Below, in pieces: positions 26,218-35,969 of a DNA stretch of 64,000 bases (positions are counted from its first letter, which is position 1; each line of letters opens with the position of its first letter). Source of the DNA: Roseomonas nitratireducens (GTDB lineage Bacteria; Pseudomonadota; Alphaproteobacteria; Acetobacterales; Acetobacteraceae); contig NZ_JAGIYZ010000006.1 of NCBI RefSeq assembly GCF_017813355.1, positions 138,060 through 202,059 of the forward strand, given 5' to 3'. The notes under the pieces were generated by a model that was not told the origin of the DNA, searched no databases, and was given only the letters and a program-made list of their open reading frames with translations. A program made the translations under genes and the position numbers.

Positions 26218-26772
26218 ATGGCTGACGACATCGACATGGCGGCGCTCGACGCCGCGCAGGCGCCGCAACCCTTCGACCCGGTGCGGATGGTGCTGGACGG
26301 GCTCGCCGCCATCGGCACCATCTGGACCTTCGGGCTGATGCTGCTGATCTGCGCGGACGTGATCGGGCGCTCCTTCCTCAACGCCCCGATCACCGGCGTG
26401 GCGGAGATCGCCGCGCATTCGGTGGTGGCGATTGTCTTCCTGCAGATCGGCGCGACGATCCACCATCGCCGCATGACGCGCGCGGACTTCCTGATCGCGC
26501 GCATCGCCACGCACATGCCGGGCCTTGGCCGCGTTATCGAGATGCTGTTCCATCTGGCCGGCGCGGCGGTCATGGCCTTCATCGCGCAATCCTCCTGGCC
26601 GGGGCTTGAGACGGCGCTCGCGCGCGGCGAGTTCTTCGGCGTGCAGGGGCTGTTCACCGTGCCGACATGGCCGTTCCGCGCCCTCATCATCCTCGGCAGC
26701 GCGGCGGGGGCCATCGCCTACCTCGCGCTGTTCGTGCACGACATGCGCCGCCCCGGCGCGGCGAAGGGCTGA
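26218..26772 (+). CDS. TRAP transporter small membrane subunit (DctQ-like)
   Basis: The 184-residue protein has four predicted membrane helices (around residues 30-50, 65-85, 105-125 and 150-170), the standard layout of a DctQ subunit, with VIGRSFLNAPITGVAEIAAH around helix 2, a pattern typical of the family. It pairs with DctM to form the sodium-driven transport unit. A GAAAGGGA ribosome site precedes the ATG, and dctM starts four bases after its stop. Substrate class cannot be read from this subunit. Confidence 0.9.
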   Translation: MADDIDMAALDAAQAPQPFDPVRMVLDGLAAIGTIWTFGLMLLICADVIGRSFLNAPITGVAEIAAHSVVAIVFLQIGATIHHRRMTRADFLIARIATHMPGLGRVIEMLFHLAGAAVMAFIAQSSWPGLETALARGEFFGVQGLFTVPTWPFRALIILGSAAGAIAYLALFVHDMRRPGAAKG

Positions 26773-26776
26773 GGCC

Positions 26777-28093
26777 ATGGAAGACGTGACTCTCGGCTTC
26801 ACGCTGATCGGCGTGATGGTGGCGCTGATCATCATGGGCCTGCCGATCGGCATCACCTTGATCTCGACCGGCGCGGTCGGCGTCTGGCTGATCCGGGAGA
26901 ACCCCGACCTCGCCTTCCGCTTCACCGCGATGGCGACCTATTCGGGCATCCAGGACTACCTGTTCGCGACCATCCCGCTGTTCGTGCTGATGGGCCTGCT
27001 CGTCAGCATATCGAATGTCGGGCGGGACACCTTCGAGGTCGCGCAGGCGCTGCTGCACCGCGTGCGCGGCGGCCTCGGCATGGCGACGGTCGGTGCCAAC
27101 GCCGTCTTCGCCGCGGTCACCGGCGTGTCGATCGCCTCCGCCGCGGTCTTCACCAAGGTCGCGGTGCCGGAAATGGTGCGTCACGGCTACACGATGCGCT
27201 TCGCGACCGGCACCGTGGCGGGGTCCTCGATCCTGGGAATGCTGATCCCGCCCTCGCTGCTGATGATCGTCTATGGCGTGCTGGCCGAGGTCTCGATCGG
27301 CGCGATGTTCATCGCGGGCGTTATCCCGGGCATCATCATCGCCTTCGGCTTCGCGGCGATGATCTGGGGCTACGCCACCTTCTTCCCGCACCGGATCATG
27401 GCGGCGGACGCGCCCGTCGCGGTGACGGAACGCGTCATGCCGGCGTCCGAGATGGCGGCCAAGTCGGTGCCGATCATGGCGCTGGTCGCGCTCATCCTCG
27501 GCGGGCTCTACACCGGCTTCTTCACGCCGACCGAGGCGGGCGCGGTCGGTGCGGCGGGCGCGCTCGTCATCGCGCTGGCGCGCCGGCAACTCAGCCTGGG
27601 GCAGTTCTGGCGCGTGCTGAAGGAAACGGGGCTGGTTTCCGCGGCCATCCTGTTCCTGCTGATCGCCGCCGGCCTGTATTCGCGCATGCTCGCCATGGCC
27701 GGCGTGCCGCAGGCGATCGGCGACATGGTCGAGCATCTCGGCCTCGGCCCGTACGGTTTCCTCGCGGCCTTCGTCGTCATCATCCTGCTGATGGGGATGA
27801 TCCTCGATTCCACCTCGATCCTGCTCATCATGGTGCCGATCGGCGTGCCGATCGCGCAGGCGATGGGCTTCGACCTGATCCATTTCGGCATCGTGGTCAT
27901 CATCGCGGTGGAAATGGGGCTGCTGACGCCGCCCTTCGGCATCTCCGTCTTCACCGTGAAGGCGACGCTCGCGGACCCGCGCGTGTCGATCGAGACGGTC
28001 TTCGCCGGCGCGCTGCCCTTCGTGGTCGTGATGGGGATCGCCCTGCTGCTCATCGCCATGGTACCGGACCTCGCGACCGCCCTGGTCCGGTAG
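26777..28093 (+). CDS. TRAP transporter large permease subunit (DctM-like)
   Basis: The 438-residue protein is almost wholly hydrophobic with about 12 membrane segments and the DctM signatures GMLIPPSLLMIVYGVLAEVS, GLYTGFFTPTEAGAVGAAGA and LLTPPFGISVFTVKA. It forms the translocation channel with the preceding DctQ. The ATG at 26777 follows the dctQ stop by four bases; the frame is open upstream but that part overlaps dctQ. The gene ends with TAG, and the MFS gene follows after about 46 bases with no clear terminator. Confidence 0.94.
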   Translation: MEDVTLGFTLIGVMVALIIMGLPIGITLISTGAVGVWLIRENPDLAFRFTAMATYSGIQDYLFATIPLFVLMGLLVSISNVGRDTFEVAQALLHRVRGGLGMATVGANAVFAAVTGVSIASAAVFTKVAVPEMVRHGYTMRFATGTVAGSSILGMLIPPSLLMIVYGVLAEVSIGAMFIAGVIPGIIIAFGFAAMIWGYATFFPHRIMAADAPVAVTERVMPASEMAAKSVPIMALVALILGGLYTGFFTPTEAGAVGAAGALVIALARRQLSLGQFWRVLKETGLVSAAILFLLIAAGLYSRMLAMAGVPQAIGDMVEHLGLGPYGFLAAFVVIILLMGMILDSTSILLIMVPIGVPIAQAMGFDLIHFGIVVIIAVEMGLLTPPFGISVFTVKATLADPRVSIETVFAGALPFVVVMGIALLLIAMVPDLATALVR

Positions 28094-28139
28094 GGGGCTT
28101 CGCAGCTGGGCATTGCCGGGCCTATCGTCGCGGCCACCG

Positions 28140-29378
28140 ATGCCGCGACGGGATGGGATGCGCGCCGACCGAACGACGAAGCTGCTGCTGATCGTGCTCG
28201 TGGCGATGTTCGTCCAGCAGGCCTTCGCGACGCTGGGGCGGTCGCTGCCGCCGATCATCGCGCCGGCCATCCTCGACGACCTGGCGCTCGATCCCGCCTG
28301 GCTCGGCGTCTATGTCGGCGCGGCGGCCTTGTCGGCGCTGCTGTTCCAACTCGGCTGCGGGTCCTTCATCCTGCGCTACGGCGCGATGCGCATGAGCCAG
28401 GTCGCGCTGGTGCTGCTCGGTGTCGGGCTGGCGGTGGCGACCACAGGGCCGCTGCTGCTGTTCCTGGTGTCGGCCGTGATCGGCGGCGGGGCCGCGGCGA
28501 TGTCCACGCCGGCGAGCTCTCACCTGCTCGGTCGCTATTCCCCGCCCCGCCAGGCGCCGCTCGTCTTTTCCATCAAGCAGACGGCGGTGCCGGCGGGCCT
28601 GCTGGTGGCGGGCATCCTGGGGCCGTGGCTGACCGGCCTGACGGGATGGCGCGGGGCGCTGCTGATCGCGGCCGCCGGCTGCATCGTCTTCGCCGTCATG
28701 CTGGAACCGCTGCGCGCGGAGTTCGACGCGGACCGCGTGCCGGGCCAGGCCTTCCACCTGTCGGATTTCCACACCACCGTCGCCGCGGTGCTGCAGGCCG
28801 CGCCGCTGCGCCGGCTCGCCTTCGCCTGCTTCGCCTTCAACGGGCTGCAGACGGTCTTCACCTCCTATTTCGTGGTGGCGCTGACGGAACTCGGCCACGG
28901 GCTCGCGGCCGCGGGGCTGGTCTTCTCGGTCGCCATGGTCATCGCCGTGCCGGGGCGCATCTTCTGGGGCTGGCTGGGCAGCGGGCGGGTGGATCCCGGG
29001 CTTGTCATGTCCTGGCTCGCGCTCGGCATGGCCGGGGGCAGCGCGGCGATGGGGCTGCTCGGTGAATCCTGGTCGCTGGTGCTGATCGGCGTGGTGGCGA
29101 CGGTGCTGAGCGCGACGGCGATGTCCTGGCACGGGGTGCTGCTGTCGGAAGCGGCACGGTTGGCGCCGAAGGGCAGGGCGGGCTCGGCGACGGGCGGCGT
29201 GCTGTCCTTCGGCCAATTGGGCGGGCTGCTGCTGCCGCTCTGCTACGCCGGCGTGCTGGTGGCGACCGGCCGGCATGGCTGGGGCTTCGCCGCCTGCGGC
29301 CTGCCGGCGCTGGTGGTGGGGATCGTGCTGCTGCGCGCCGCGCCGCGCGGCGAACCAGGGGAGGAGGAAAATCGATGA
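28140..29378 (+). CDS. MFS transporter
   Basis: The product (412 residues from the ATG at 28140) is a 12-helix major facilitator; hydrophobic helices start at about residue 15 and the central loop falls near 200. Motif-like stretches include RSLPPIIAPAILDDL in helix 1, SSHLLGRYSPPRQAP after helix 4 and SIKQTAVPAGLLVAG in helix 5, as in organic-acid and CynX-like carriers. A second ATG at 28158, preceded by GGGATGGG, is also possible. Its stop overlaps the next start (ATGA). It probably moves a substrate or product of the surrounding catabolic genes; the substrate is unknown. Confidence 0.88.
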   Translation: MPRRDGMRADRTTKLLLIVLVAMFVQQAFATLGRSLPPIIAPAILDDLALDPAWLGVYVGAAALSALLFQLGCGSFILRYGAMRMSQVALVLLGVGLAVATTGPLLLFLVSAVIGGGAAAMSTPASSHLLGRYSPPRQAPLVFSIKQTAVPAGLLVAGILGPWLTGLTGWRGALLIAAAGCIVFAVMLEPLRAEFDADRVPGQAFHLSDFHTTVAAVLQAAPLRRLAFACFAFNGLQTVFTSYFVVALTELGHGLAAAGLVFSVAMVIAVPGRIFWGWLGSGRVDPGLVMSWLALGMAGGSAAMGLLGESWSLVLIGVVATVLSATAMSWHGVLLSEAARLAPKGRAGSATGGVLSFGQLGGLLLPLCYAGVLVATGRHGWGFAACGLPALVVGIVLLRAAPRGEPGEEENR

Positions 29379-30247
29379 CCGACGGCTTCGCGCTCGGCGA
29401 CGTTACCATCCAACGGATCGTGGAACAGGAGGCGCCGCTCTTCGACCCGCTCACCTTCTTCCCGACGCTGACGAAGGAATTGCTGGAGGAGAACCGCGAC
29501 TGGCTCGCGCCCTCGGCGCTCGACCTCGCCACGGGCAAGTTGGTGCTCGCCATCCAGTCCTGGGTGGTGCGGACGCGCCACCACACCATCCTGGTCGATA
29601 CCTGCGTCGGCAACGACAAGGACCGGCCCGCGCATCCCTTCTGGAACCGGCTGCGGGGCGAATCCTACATGCGCGGGCTCGGGGCACTCGGCCTGCGGGT
29701 GGAGGACATCGACATCGTCATGTGCACCCACATGCATGTCGACCATGTCGGCTGGAACACGCGGCTCGAGAACGGCCGCTGGGTGCCGACCTTCCCCAAG
29801 GCGCGCTACGTCTTCTCGGCGCAGGAATTCGCCCATTGGAACGCCGAGAACGCGAAGGCCCCGGTGCCGCCCTTCGCCGATTCCGTCCTGCCGGTGGTCG
29901 AGGCCGGGCGCGCCGAGATGGTCGCCGACGATCACGCGATCGCGGACGACATCCGCCTGGAGCCCACGCCCGGCCACACCCCGCACCATGTCGCGCTGCG
30001 CGTGGGCCGTGGCGATGCGGAAGCCCTTTTCACCGGCGACCTGATCCATTCGCCGCTGCAGGCGCGCTACCCGGAATTGTCCATGCGTGCCGACTTCGAC
30101 CCCGTCCAGGCCGCGGCGACGCGCCGGCGCGTGCTGGAATGCGCCTGCGAGGCGCGGACGCTGCTCTGCTTCGCGCATTTCCCTTCGCCCTCGCGCGCGC
30201 GCCTTTCGCGCTGGGGCAGCGGCTTCCGCGCCGATGCGGTCGGCTGA
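29375..30247 (+). CDS. Metallo-beta-lactamase-fold hydrolase
   Basis: The 290-residue protein has the metal-binding signature THMHVDHVGW (about residue 113), a later histidine in PTPGHTPHHVAL, the aspartate in LFTGDLIHSP and a final histidine in LLCFAHFPSPSR, together making a two-metal site. Members include quorum-sensing lactonases, glyoxalase II and esterases, so the substrate is open. A strong GGAGGAGG ribosome site lies inside the end of the MFS gene and the genes overlap by four bases, so the two are coupled and may act on the same compound. Confidence 0.9.
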   Translation: MTDGFALGDVTIQRIVEQEAPLFDPLTFFPTLTKELLEENRDWLAPSALDLATGKLVLAIQSWVVRTRHHTILVDTCVGNDKDRPAHPFWNRLRGESYMRGLGALGLRVEDIDIVMCTHMHVDHVGWNTRLENGRWVPTFPKARYVFSAQEFAHWNAENAKAPVPPFADSVLPVVEAGRAEMVADDHAIADDIRLEPTPGHTPHHVALRVGRGDAEALFTGDLIHSPLQARYPELSMRADFDPVQAAATRRRVLECACEARTLLCFAHFPSPSRARLSRWGSGFRADAVG

Positions 30248-30278
30248 ACAACGACGTCCAGGACAAGGAAGACCCGAC

Positions 30279-31019
30279 GTGGAGCATGTGACCGTCACCG
30301 ATGAGGGCCCGATCCGCATCGTCGCGCTGAACAACCCGGCCAAGGGCAACGCCATCAGCAAGCCGATGGCCGAGGCGGTGCAGGCGGCGATGAAGGAATT
30401 CGAGGGCCGCGACGACCTCCGCGTCGCGATCCTGACGGCCACCGGCACGCGCGCCTTCACCTTCGGCGCCGATGTCGCCGACCCGCCGGAACTCTGGCGC
30501 GCCGTGCCGACCGTGGGCTTCCGGCCGCTCAAGCCCGTCATCTGCGCGGTCGAAGGCTGGTGCGTCGGCGGCGGGATCGTGCTCGCCATGATGTGCGACC
30601 TGATGGTCTGCGGCGCCACGGCGAAGTTCTACTATCCGGAGGCGAAGCTCGGCCTGACCGGCGGGATGATCTCGGGCCTCGTCAGCCGCATCCCGCACAA
30701 GGTGGCGATGGAGATCATGCTGTTGTGCCGCACCATCGACGCCGCGCGCGCCGAACGCGTCGGGCTGGTGAACGAGGTGGTGCCCGAAGGGGAGGCCTTG
30801 GCGAAGGCGAAGGAGTGGGCGCTGGAACTTTCCGGCATGGCGCCGCTCGTGCTGCACGAGATCAAGCGCATGGTGACGGAGGAGATCCTCCCGCGCGGCC
30901 CGTCGGAGCAGATGGCGATCCACATGCAGCGCATGGGCGCGATCCGGGCGTCGTCCGACTTCGCCGAGGGCAAGGCCGCCTTCCGCGAGAAGCGCCCGCC
31001 GCGCTTCGAGGGGCGCTGA
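30279..31019 (+). CDS. Enoyl-CoA hydratase/isomerase family protein
   Basis: The 246-residue product belongs to the crotonase family: IVALNNPAKGNAISKPM near the N-terminus, the oxyanion-hole stretches FTFGADVADPP (about 60) and VEGWCVGGGIVLAMMCDLMV (about 90), and FYYPEAKLGLTGGMISGL (about 117). Glu in PEAKLGL sits at one usual catalytic position; the second usual glutamate is less clear, so hydratase, isomerase or hydrolase activity are all possible. The GTG at 30279 is chosen for the AAGGAA eight bases upstream and because it starts where crotonases do. Confidence 0.89.
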   Translation: MEHVTVTDEGPIRIVALNNPAKGNAISKPMAEAVQAAMKEFEGRDDLRVAILTATGTRAFTFGADVADPPELWRAVPTVGFRPLKPVICAVEGWCVGGGIVLAMMCDLMVCGATAKFYYPEAKLGLTGGMISGLVSRIPHKVAMEIMLLCRTIDAARAERVGLVNEVVPEGEALAKAKEWALELSGMAPLVLHEIKRMVTEEILPRGPSEQMAIHMQRMGAIRASSDFAEGKAAFREKRPPRFEGR

Positions 31020-31022
31020 GCC

Positions 31023-32156
31023 GTGCCCGGGCCGCTTGCCGGGCTGCGCGTGATCGAACTCGCCGGCATCGGCCCGGGCCCCTTCTGCTGCATGATGCTG
31101 GCCGACCAGGGTGCGGAGGTGCTGCGCATCGACCGCCCCGAAGGCCCGGCGGGCGGGCATTCGGCGGACGTGCTCGGACGTGGGCGGCGAAGCCTGGCGC
31201 TGGACCTGAAGTCGCCCGCCGCGGTCGCGGCCGTGCTGCGCCTGGTCGAGCGCGCCGACGTGCTGGTGGAAGGCTTCCGCCCCGGCGTCACGGAACGGCT
31301 CGGCCTGGGGCCGGAGGCCTGCCACGCGCGCAATCCGCGACTGGTCTACGGCCGCATGACGGGGTGGGGGCAGGACGGGCCGCTCGCGCCGGCGGCGGGG
31401 CACGACATCACCTACATCGCGCTGACCGGCGCGCTCTGGTCGATGGGGCGCGCGGGGCAGCGGCCGGTGCCGCCGCTGAACCTGGTGGGGGATTTCGGTG
31501 GCGGCGGCATGCTGCTCGCCTTCGGCATCATGGCCGCGCTGCATGAGGCCTCCCGCAGCGGCCGCGGCCAGGTGGTCGACGCGGCCATGACGGACGGGTC
31601 GGCCACGCTGATGGGCGCATTCTTCGGGCAAGTCGCGCAAGGGCGCTGGCGCAATGCGCGGGAGGCGAACCTGCTCGACGGCGCCTGCCCCTACTACGAC
31701 ACCTATGAATGCGCGGACGGGAAGTATGTCGCGGTCGGCGCGCTGGAACCGCAGTTCTTCGCCCTGCTGCTGAAGGGCCTCGGCCTCGATCCGTCGCGCT
31801 TCGCGGACCGCACGGACCCGGCGCGCTGGCCGGCGATGAAGGCGGGGTTCGCCGCGATCTTCGCCTCCCAGCCGCGCGACCACTGGGCCGCGGTGTTCGA
31901 GGGCACGGATGCCTGCGTGGCGCCGGTGCTCGACCTCGAGGAAGCGCCGCGCCACCCGCACAACGCCGCGCGCGGCACCTTCTTCGACCGCGGCGGGATG
32001 CAGCCGGCGCCGAGTCCGCGCTTCTCCCGCACGCCCGCGGCCGAACCCGCCCCTGCGCCCAGGCGCGGCGCAGATGGCGCGGCGGCGCTGGCCGACTGGG
32101 GTTTCGCGCCCGACGAGATCGCCGCACTGCTGGAACCGGGGGGCGCCGCGGTCTAG
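31023..32156 (+). CDS. Class III CoA-transferase family protein (alpha-methylacyl-CoA racemase-like)
   Basis: The 377-residue protein starts with [20 protein letters not shown] and has [25 protein letters not shown] and [13 protein letters not shown], typical of the CaiB/BaiF family. It keeps the histidine in [11 protein letters not shown] and the aspartate in [15 protein letters not shown] that serve as catalytic pair in alpha-methylacyl-CoA racemase, so racemisation of a branched acyl-CoA is more likely than CoA transfer. The GTG start follows the enoyl-CoA hydratase stop by three bases. The acyl-CoA dehydrogenase gene follows 31 bases later. Confidence 0.9.
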   Translation: MPGPLAGLRVIELAGIGPGPFCCMMLADQGAEVLRIDRPEGPAGGHSADVLGRGRRSLALDLKSPAAVAAVLRLVERADVLVEGFRPGVTERLGLGPEACHARNPRLVYGRMTGWGQDGPLAPAAGHDITYIALTGALWSMGRAGQRPVPPLNLVGDFGGGGMLLAFGIMAALHEASRSGRGQVVDAAMTDGSATLMGAFFGQVAQGRWRNAREANLLDGACPYYDTYECADGKYVAVGALEPQFFALLLKGLGLDPSRFADRTDPARWPAMKAGFAAIFASQPRDHWAAVFEGTDACVAPVLDLEEAPRHPHNAARGTFFDRGGMQPAPSPRFSRTPAAEPAPAPRRGADGAAALADWGFAPDEIAALLEPGGAAV

Positions 32157-32187
32157 GCTCGACGCAACAAAGTCGAGGAACCGCCCT

Positions 32188-33348
32188 ATGGACACGAACG
32201 CCCCCCTGCCGGGTGCCGCGCGCACGGTCTTAACCGCCGAGCACGAGATCTTCCGCACCCAGGTCCGGCGCTTCTTCGACCGCGAGATCGTCCCCTTCCA
32301 CCGCGACTGGGAACGCGCCGGCATCGTGCCGCGGGAACTTTGGCGCAAGGCGGGCGCGGAAGGCCTGCTCTGCCCGATGATGGCCGAGGAATGGGGCGGC
32401 GCCGGTGCCGATTTCGGCTACTCCGCCGTCATCACCGAGGAGATCGGCCGGGCGAACGCGACCGGCGTCGGCTTCCCGCTGCATTCCGACATCGTCGTGC
32501 CCTACATCGAGGAATTCGCGACCCCGGCCCGCAAGCGCGAATGGCTGCCGCGGATGGCGGCGGGTGAGATCATCACCGCCATCGCCATGACGGAACCCGG
32601 CATGGGGTCCGACCTCAAGGCGGTGAAGACCCATGCGCGCCGCGACGGGTCGGACTGGATCATCAACGGCGCCAAGACCTTCATCAGCAACGGCCAGAAT
32701 TGCGGGCTGGTGATCGTGGTCTGCAAGACCGATCCTGGCGCGGGGCGGAAGGGCATCAGCCTGATCTGCGTCGAGGAAGGCACCAAGGGCTTCGTGAAGG
32801 GCCGCAACCTCGAGAAGATCGGCCTGCACGCGGCCGACACCTCGGAGTTGTTCTTCGAGGATGTGCGCGTGCCGGCGGAGAACCTGCTGGGCGAGGAGAA
32901 TGCGGGCTTCTCCTACCTGATCCGCAACCTTCCCCAGGAACGGCTCGTCATCGCCATCCGCGCCGCGGCGTCGATGGAAGCGATGCTGCAGAAGACGATC
33001 GAATACGCGAAGGACCGCCGCGCCTTCGGGCAGACGGTGTTCGACTTCCAGCACAACCGCTTCAAGCTCGCGGAGCTGAAGGCGCAGGCGACCATGTTCC
33101 GCGTCTTCGTCGACCATTGCCTGGCCAGCCACATGCAGGGCGGGTTGTCGATCGAGACCGCGGCGATGGCCAAGCTGCTCGGGACCGAGATGCAGAACCG
33201 GCTGCTCGACGACTGCCTGCAGATGCATGGCGGCAACGGCTACATGGCCGACTACGAGATCGGCCGCGCCTGGGCCGATGCGCGCGTCGGGCGCATCTAT
33301 GGCGGCAGTTCCGAGATCATGAAGGAAATCATCGCGCGCGCGCTCTGA
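32188..33348 (+). CDS. Acyl-CoA dehydrogenase
   Basis: The 386-residue flavoprotein oxidises an acyl-CoA to the enoyl-CoA, passing electrons to ETF. Signatures are AIAMTEPGMGSDLKAVKT (FAD and substrate contacts, about 130), DWIINGAKTFISNG, DRRAFGQTVFDFQHNRF and the C-terminal CLQMHGGNGYMADYEIGRAW with RIYGGSSEIMKEIIAR. The ATG at 32188 is chosen because the conserved N-terminal helix (HEIFRTQVRRFFDREIVPF) begins shortly after it; the frame is open further upstream but overlaps the CoA-transferase gene. It fits the beta-oxidation-like set around it. Confidence 0.94.
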   Translation: MDTNAPLPGAARTVLTAEHEIFRTQVRRFFDREIVPFHRDWERAGIVPRELWRKAGAEGLLCPMMAEEWGGAGADFGYSAVITEEIGRANATGVGFPLHSDIVVPYIEEFATPARKREWLPRMAAGEIITAIAMTEPGMGSDLKAVKTHARRDGSDWIINGAKTFISNGQNCGLVIVVCKTDPGAGRKGISLICVEEGTKGFVKGRNLEKIGLHAADTSELFFEDVRVPAENLLGEENAGFSYLIRNLPQERLVIAIRAAASMEAMLQKTIEYAKDRRAFGQTVFDFQHNRFKLAELKAQATMFRVFVDHCLASHMQGGLSIETAAMAKLLGTEMQNRLLDDCLQMHGGNGYMADYEIGRAWADARVGRIYGGSSEIMKEIIARAL

Positions 33349-33379
33349 ACCGCGCCGAAGGTCAACCGGGAGGACACAC

Positions 33380-34348
33380 ATGAACAGGATCACCCGCCGC
33401 GCCACGCTCGGCGCAGCCCTCGCCGTGCCGATGGTGCGCGGCGCCGCGGCGCAGGAGCGCTTTCCGAACCGGCCTATCACCCTCCTCGTGCCCTTCCCCG
33501 CGGGCGGGGCGACGGATGTGCAGATGCGCGCGCTGGCGGAGGCGGCGACGCGCCATTTCGGCCAGCCCGTGCTGGTCGAGAACCGCCCCGGCGCCGGCAG
33601 CACGCTGGGTGCCGCGGCGGTCGCGCGCGCGCGGCCCGATGGCTACCTGGTGGCGCAGATGACGCTGCCGGCGCTGCGCCTGCCGCACATGCAGCGCATG
33701 CCCTACGACGTGACGAGGGACTTCACCCCGATCATCCACCTGACGGGCTACCTGTTCGCCGTCATCGTCCGCGCCGACGGCCCCTACCAGACCTGGCAGG
33801 ACCTGATCGCGGATGCGCGGCGCAGGCCGGGCCAGGTGCGGCTCGGCAACACGGGCGCGAACGGCACGCCGCACCTGACGCTGGTCGACCTTGCCGAGCG
33901 CGAGCGCATGGACATCGTCCATGTCCCCTTCCGTGGGGAGGGCGACATGGTGCCCGCGCTGCTCGGCGGCCATATCGAGGGCGGCGCGGGTGGGTCTGGC
34001 GTCGGCCAGCTGGTCGACGAAGGCCGGCTGCGGATGCTGAACGTCTGGTCGCGCGAGCGTTCGCCGCGCTGGCCGACCGTGCCGACGCTGATCGAGCTGG
34101 GCTACCAGGGGATGGCGGTGACCTCGCCCTATGGGCTGGTCGCGCCGGCCGGGCTCGACCCGGCGATCCGCCGCGCGCTGCATGACGGCTTCAGGGCGGC
34201 GCTGCACGACCCCGCGCATATCGCGACGCTGCGGCGGCTCGACCAGCCGCTCGAATACCTCGACAGCGAGGCCTATGCGCGGAACATGCTCGAGGTCTAC
34301 GAGCAGGAACGCCAGCGCGTCGAACGCCTCGGCCTCAGGACGGGCTGA
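33380..34348 (+). CDS. Bug-family (tripartite tricarboxylate transporter type) solute-binding protein
   Basis: The 322-residue protein has a Tat-like signal peptide (RRATLGAALAVPMVRGAAAQ) followed by the Bug signature PNRPITLLVPFPAGGATDVQ and VLVENRPGAGSTLGAAAVAR, and later TPHLTLVDLAERE and YGLVAPAGLDPAIRRALHD. Such proteins bind carboxylates. The TctA/TctB membrane partners are not encoded nearby, as is common for Bug proteins. A GGGAGGA ribosome site precedes the ATG. The 3' end overlaps the opposing acyl-CoA ligase gene by 14 bases. Confidence 0.93.
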   Translation: MNRITRRATLGAALAVPMVRGAAAQERFPNRPITLLVPFPAGGATDVQMRALAEAATRHFGQPVLVENRPGAGSTLGAAAVARARPDGYLVAQMTLPALRLPHMQRMPYDVTRDFTPIIHLTGYLFAVIVRADGPYQTWQDLIADARRRPGQVRLGNTGANGTPHLTLVDLAERERMDIVHVPFRGEGDMVPALLGGHIEGGAGGSGVGQLVDEGRLRMLNVWSRERSPRWPTVPTLIELGYQGMAVTSPYGLVAPAGLDPAIRRALHDGFRAALHDPAHIATLRRLDQPLEYLDSEAYARNMLEVYEQERQRVERLGLRTG

Positions 34349-35873
34349 GGTAGCGCTCCTTCAGGATGCGCCGCAGGAGTTTGCCCGCCTCGCTGCGCGG
34401 CAACTCCTCGGCGAATTCGTAAGAGCGGGGGCGCTTGGGGCCGGCGAGATGCTCGCGCGCCAGCGCCTCCAGCCCCGCGCGCAGCGCCGCTTGGTCGGCG
34501 CGCGGGTCGCGCGGGACGATCACGGCGTGCACCTGCTCCCCGAATTCCTCGTGCGGTATGCCGACCACGGCGACCTCGGCGATGTCGGGATGGCGCGCGA
34601 GCGCGGCCTCCACCTCCGCCGGGTAGATGTTGACGCCGCCCGACAGGATCAGGTCGGCGCGACGGTCCGACAGGAACAGCCAGCCATCCTCGTCCACGCG
34701 GCCGAGGTCGCCCAGCGTCGCCCAGCCATGGCGGTTGTAGGCGGCCTCGGTCTTGTCCGGCGCCTTGTGGTAGGCGAAGCGCGGCGCGCCTTCGAAGCAG
34801 ATGCGGCCGACCTCGCCCGGCGGCAGTTCGTTGCCGTCATCGTCGCAGATGTGCAGCTTCACGCCGTTCACCGGCCGCCCGACCGTGCCCGGGCGCGCCA
34901 GCCAGTCCTGCGGGGAGACGACGCAGGTGCCCACGCTTTCCGACCCCGCATAGTATTCCCAGACGATCGGACCCCACCATTCGATCATCCGCCGCTTGAC
35001 CGCGACGGGGCAGGGGGCCGCGGCGTGGATGGCGCAGCGATGCGAGGAAAGGTCGAAACGCGCGCGATGGTCCTCGGGCAGCGCGAGCAGGCGCACGAAC
35101 ATGGTCGGCACCCATTGGCTGTGCGTGACGCGGTAGCGCTCGATCAACTCCAGCGCGCGCAGCGGATCGAACTTCGCCATCACCACGACCGTGCCGCCTT
35201 CCATCAGCGCGCGCCGCGTATAGCCATGCGGCGCCGCGTGATAGAGCGGCGCGGGGGAGAGGTAGGTGACGCTCTCGTCGAAGCCGTAGAGCGTCTTCCA
35301 AGTCATGTCCCATTCCGGCGCCTCGCGCTGTTCCCAGGGCAGCATGGGCCGCTTGATGCCCTTGGGCAGGCCGGTGGTGCCGGAGGAATAGAGGAACTCC
35401 CGCCCCACGGGGCGCGGCGGCAATTCGGCCGGCGCGGGGAAGGCGGCGAGCCCATCCTCCAGCCGCGCATAGCCCGGCAGCCCTTCGCCCGCGGCGAAGC
35501 GCGGCACATCCCCGAAGGCCCCTTCGCGCAGCAGCGTCGCCGCGAGGTCGGCGAGCCCGGGCGAGACGATGACGAGCCGCGCCGCCGCGTCGCCCAGCAT
35601 GTAGGCCACTTCCTGCGGCCGCAGATGCACCGACAGCGGCGTGTAGTAGAGCCCCGCCCGCCGGCAGGCGAAGGCGATCTCGAAGAACTCCGGCCGGTTG
35701 TCCATCAGCAGCGCGATGCCGTCGCCAGGGGCGAGGCCCTGCGCCACCAGCCACTGCGCCATGCGGTTGGCGCGCGCATCGAGCGCCGCGTAGGTCACCT
35801 CGATGCCGAGGTCCGGGAAATGCGCCGCGACCTTGCCGGGCTGTTCCCGCGCCCAGCGCGCGAGCCGGTCCAT
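34335..35873 (-). CDS. AMP-dependent acyl-CoA synthetase/ligase
   Basis: The 512-residue enzyme activates an organic acid to its CoA ester through an acyl-AMP. It has the adenylate-forming P-loop-like motif LYSSGTTGLPKGIKRPM (about 158), the YYAGSESVG region, WATLGDLGRVDEDGWLFLSD (about 390) and the C-terminal lysine motif LPRSEAGKLLRRILKE. The ATG at 35873 is chosen for GGGGAGGAAG just upstream; a start nine codons earlier lacks this. It reads toward the Bug gene and away from the NUDIX gene. It could feed the CoA-dependent enzymes encoded upstream. Confidence 0.93.
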   Translation of the reverse strand: MDRLARWAREQPGKVAAHFPDLGIEVTYAALDARANRMAQWLVAQGLAPGDGIALLMDNRPEFFEIAFACRRAGLYYTPLSVHLRPQEVAYMLGDAAARLVIVSPGLADLAATLLREGAFGDVPRFAAGEGLPGYARLEDGLAAFPAPAELPPRPVGREFLYSSGTTGLPKGIKRPMLPWEQREAPEWDMTWKTLYGFDESVTYLSPAPLYHAAPHGYTRRALMEGGTVVVMAKFDPLRALELIERYRVTHSQWVPTMFVRLLALPEDHRARFDLSSHRCAIHAAAPCPVAVKRRMIEWWGPIVWEYYAGSESVGTCVVSPQDWLARPGTVGRPVNGVKLHICDDDGNELPPGEVGRICFEGAPRFAYHKAPDKTEAAYNRHGWATLGDLGRVDEDGWLFLSDRRADLILSGGVNIYPAEVEAALARHPDIAEVAVVGIPHEEFGEQVHAVIVPRDPRADQAALRAGLEALAREHLAGPKRPRSYEFAEELPRSEAGKLLRRILKERYLSPS

Positions 35874-35969
35874 CCGCTTCCTCCCCTGTGCTTGGCGCAA
35901 GCCTGCTGTGGCGCTCCCGCCGCGTCAACGCGCCTTGCGGGCGGCGGGCGGGCGCGCTGCAATGGCGCC

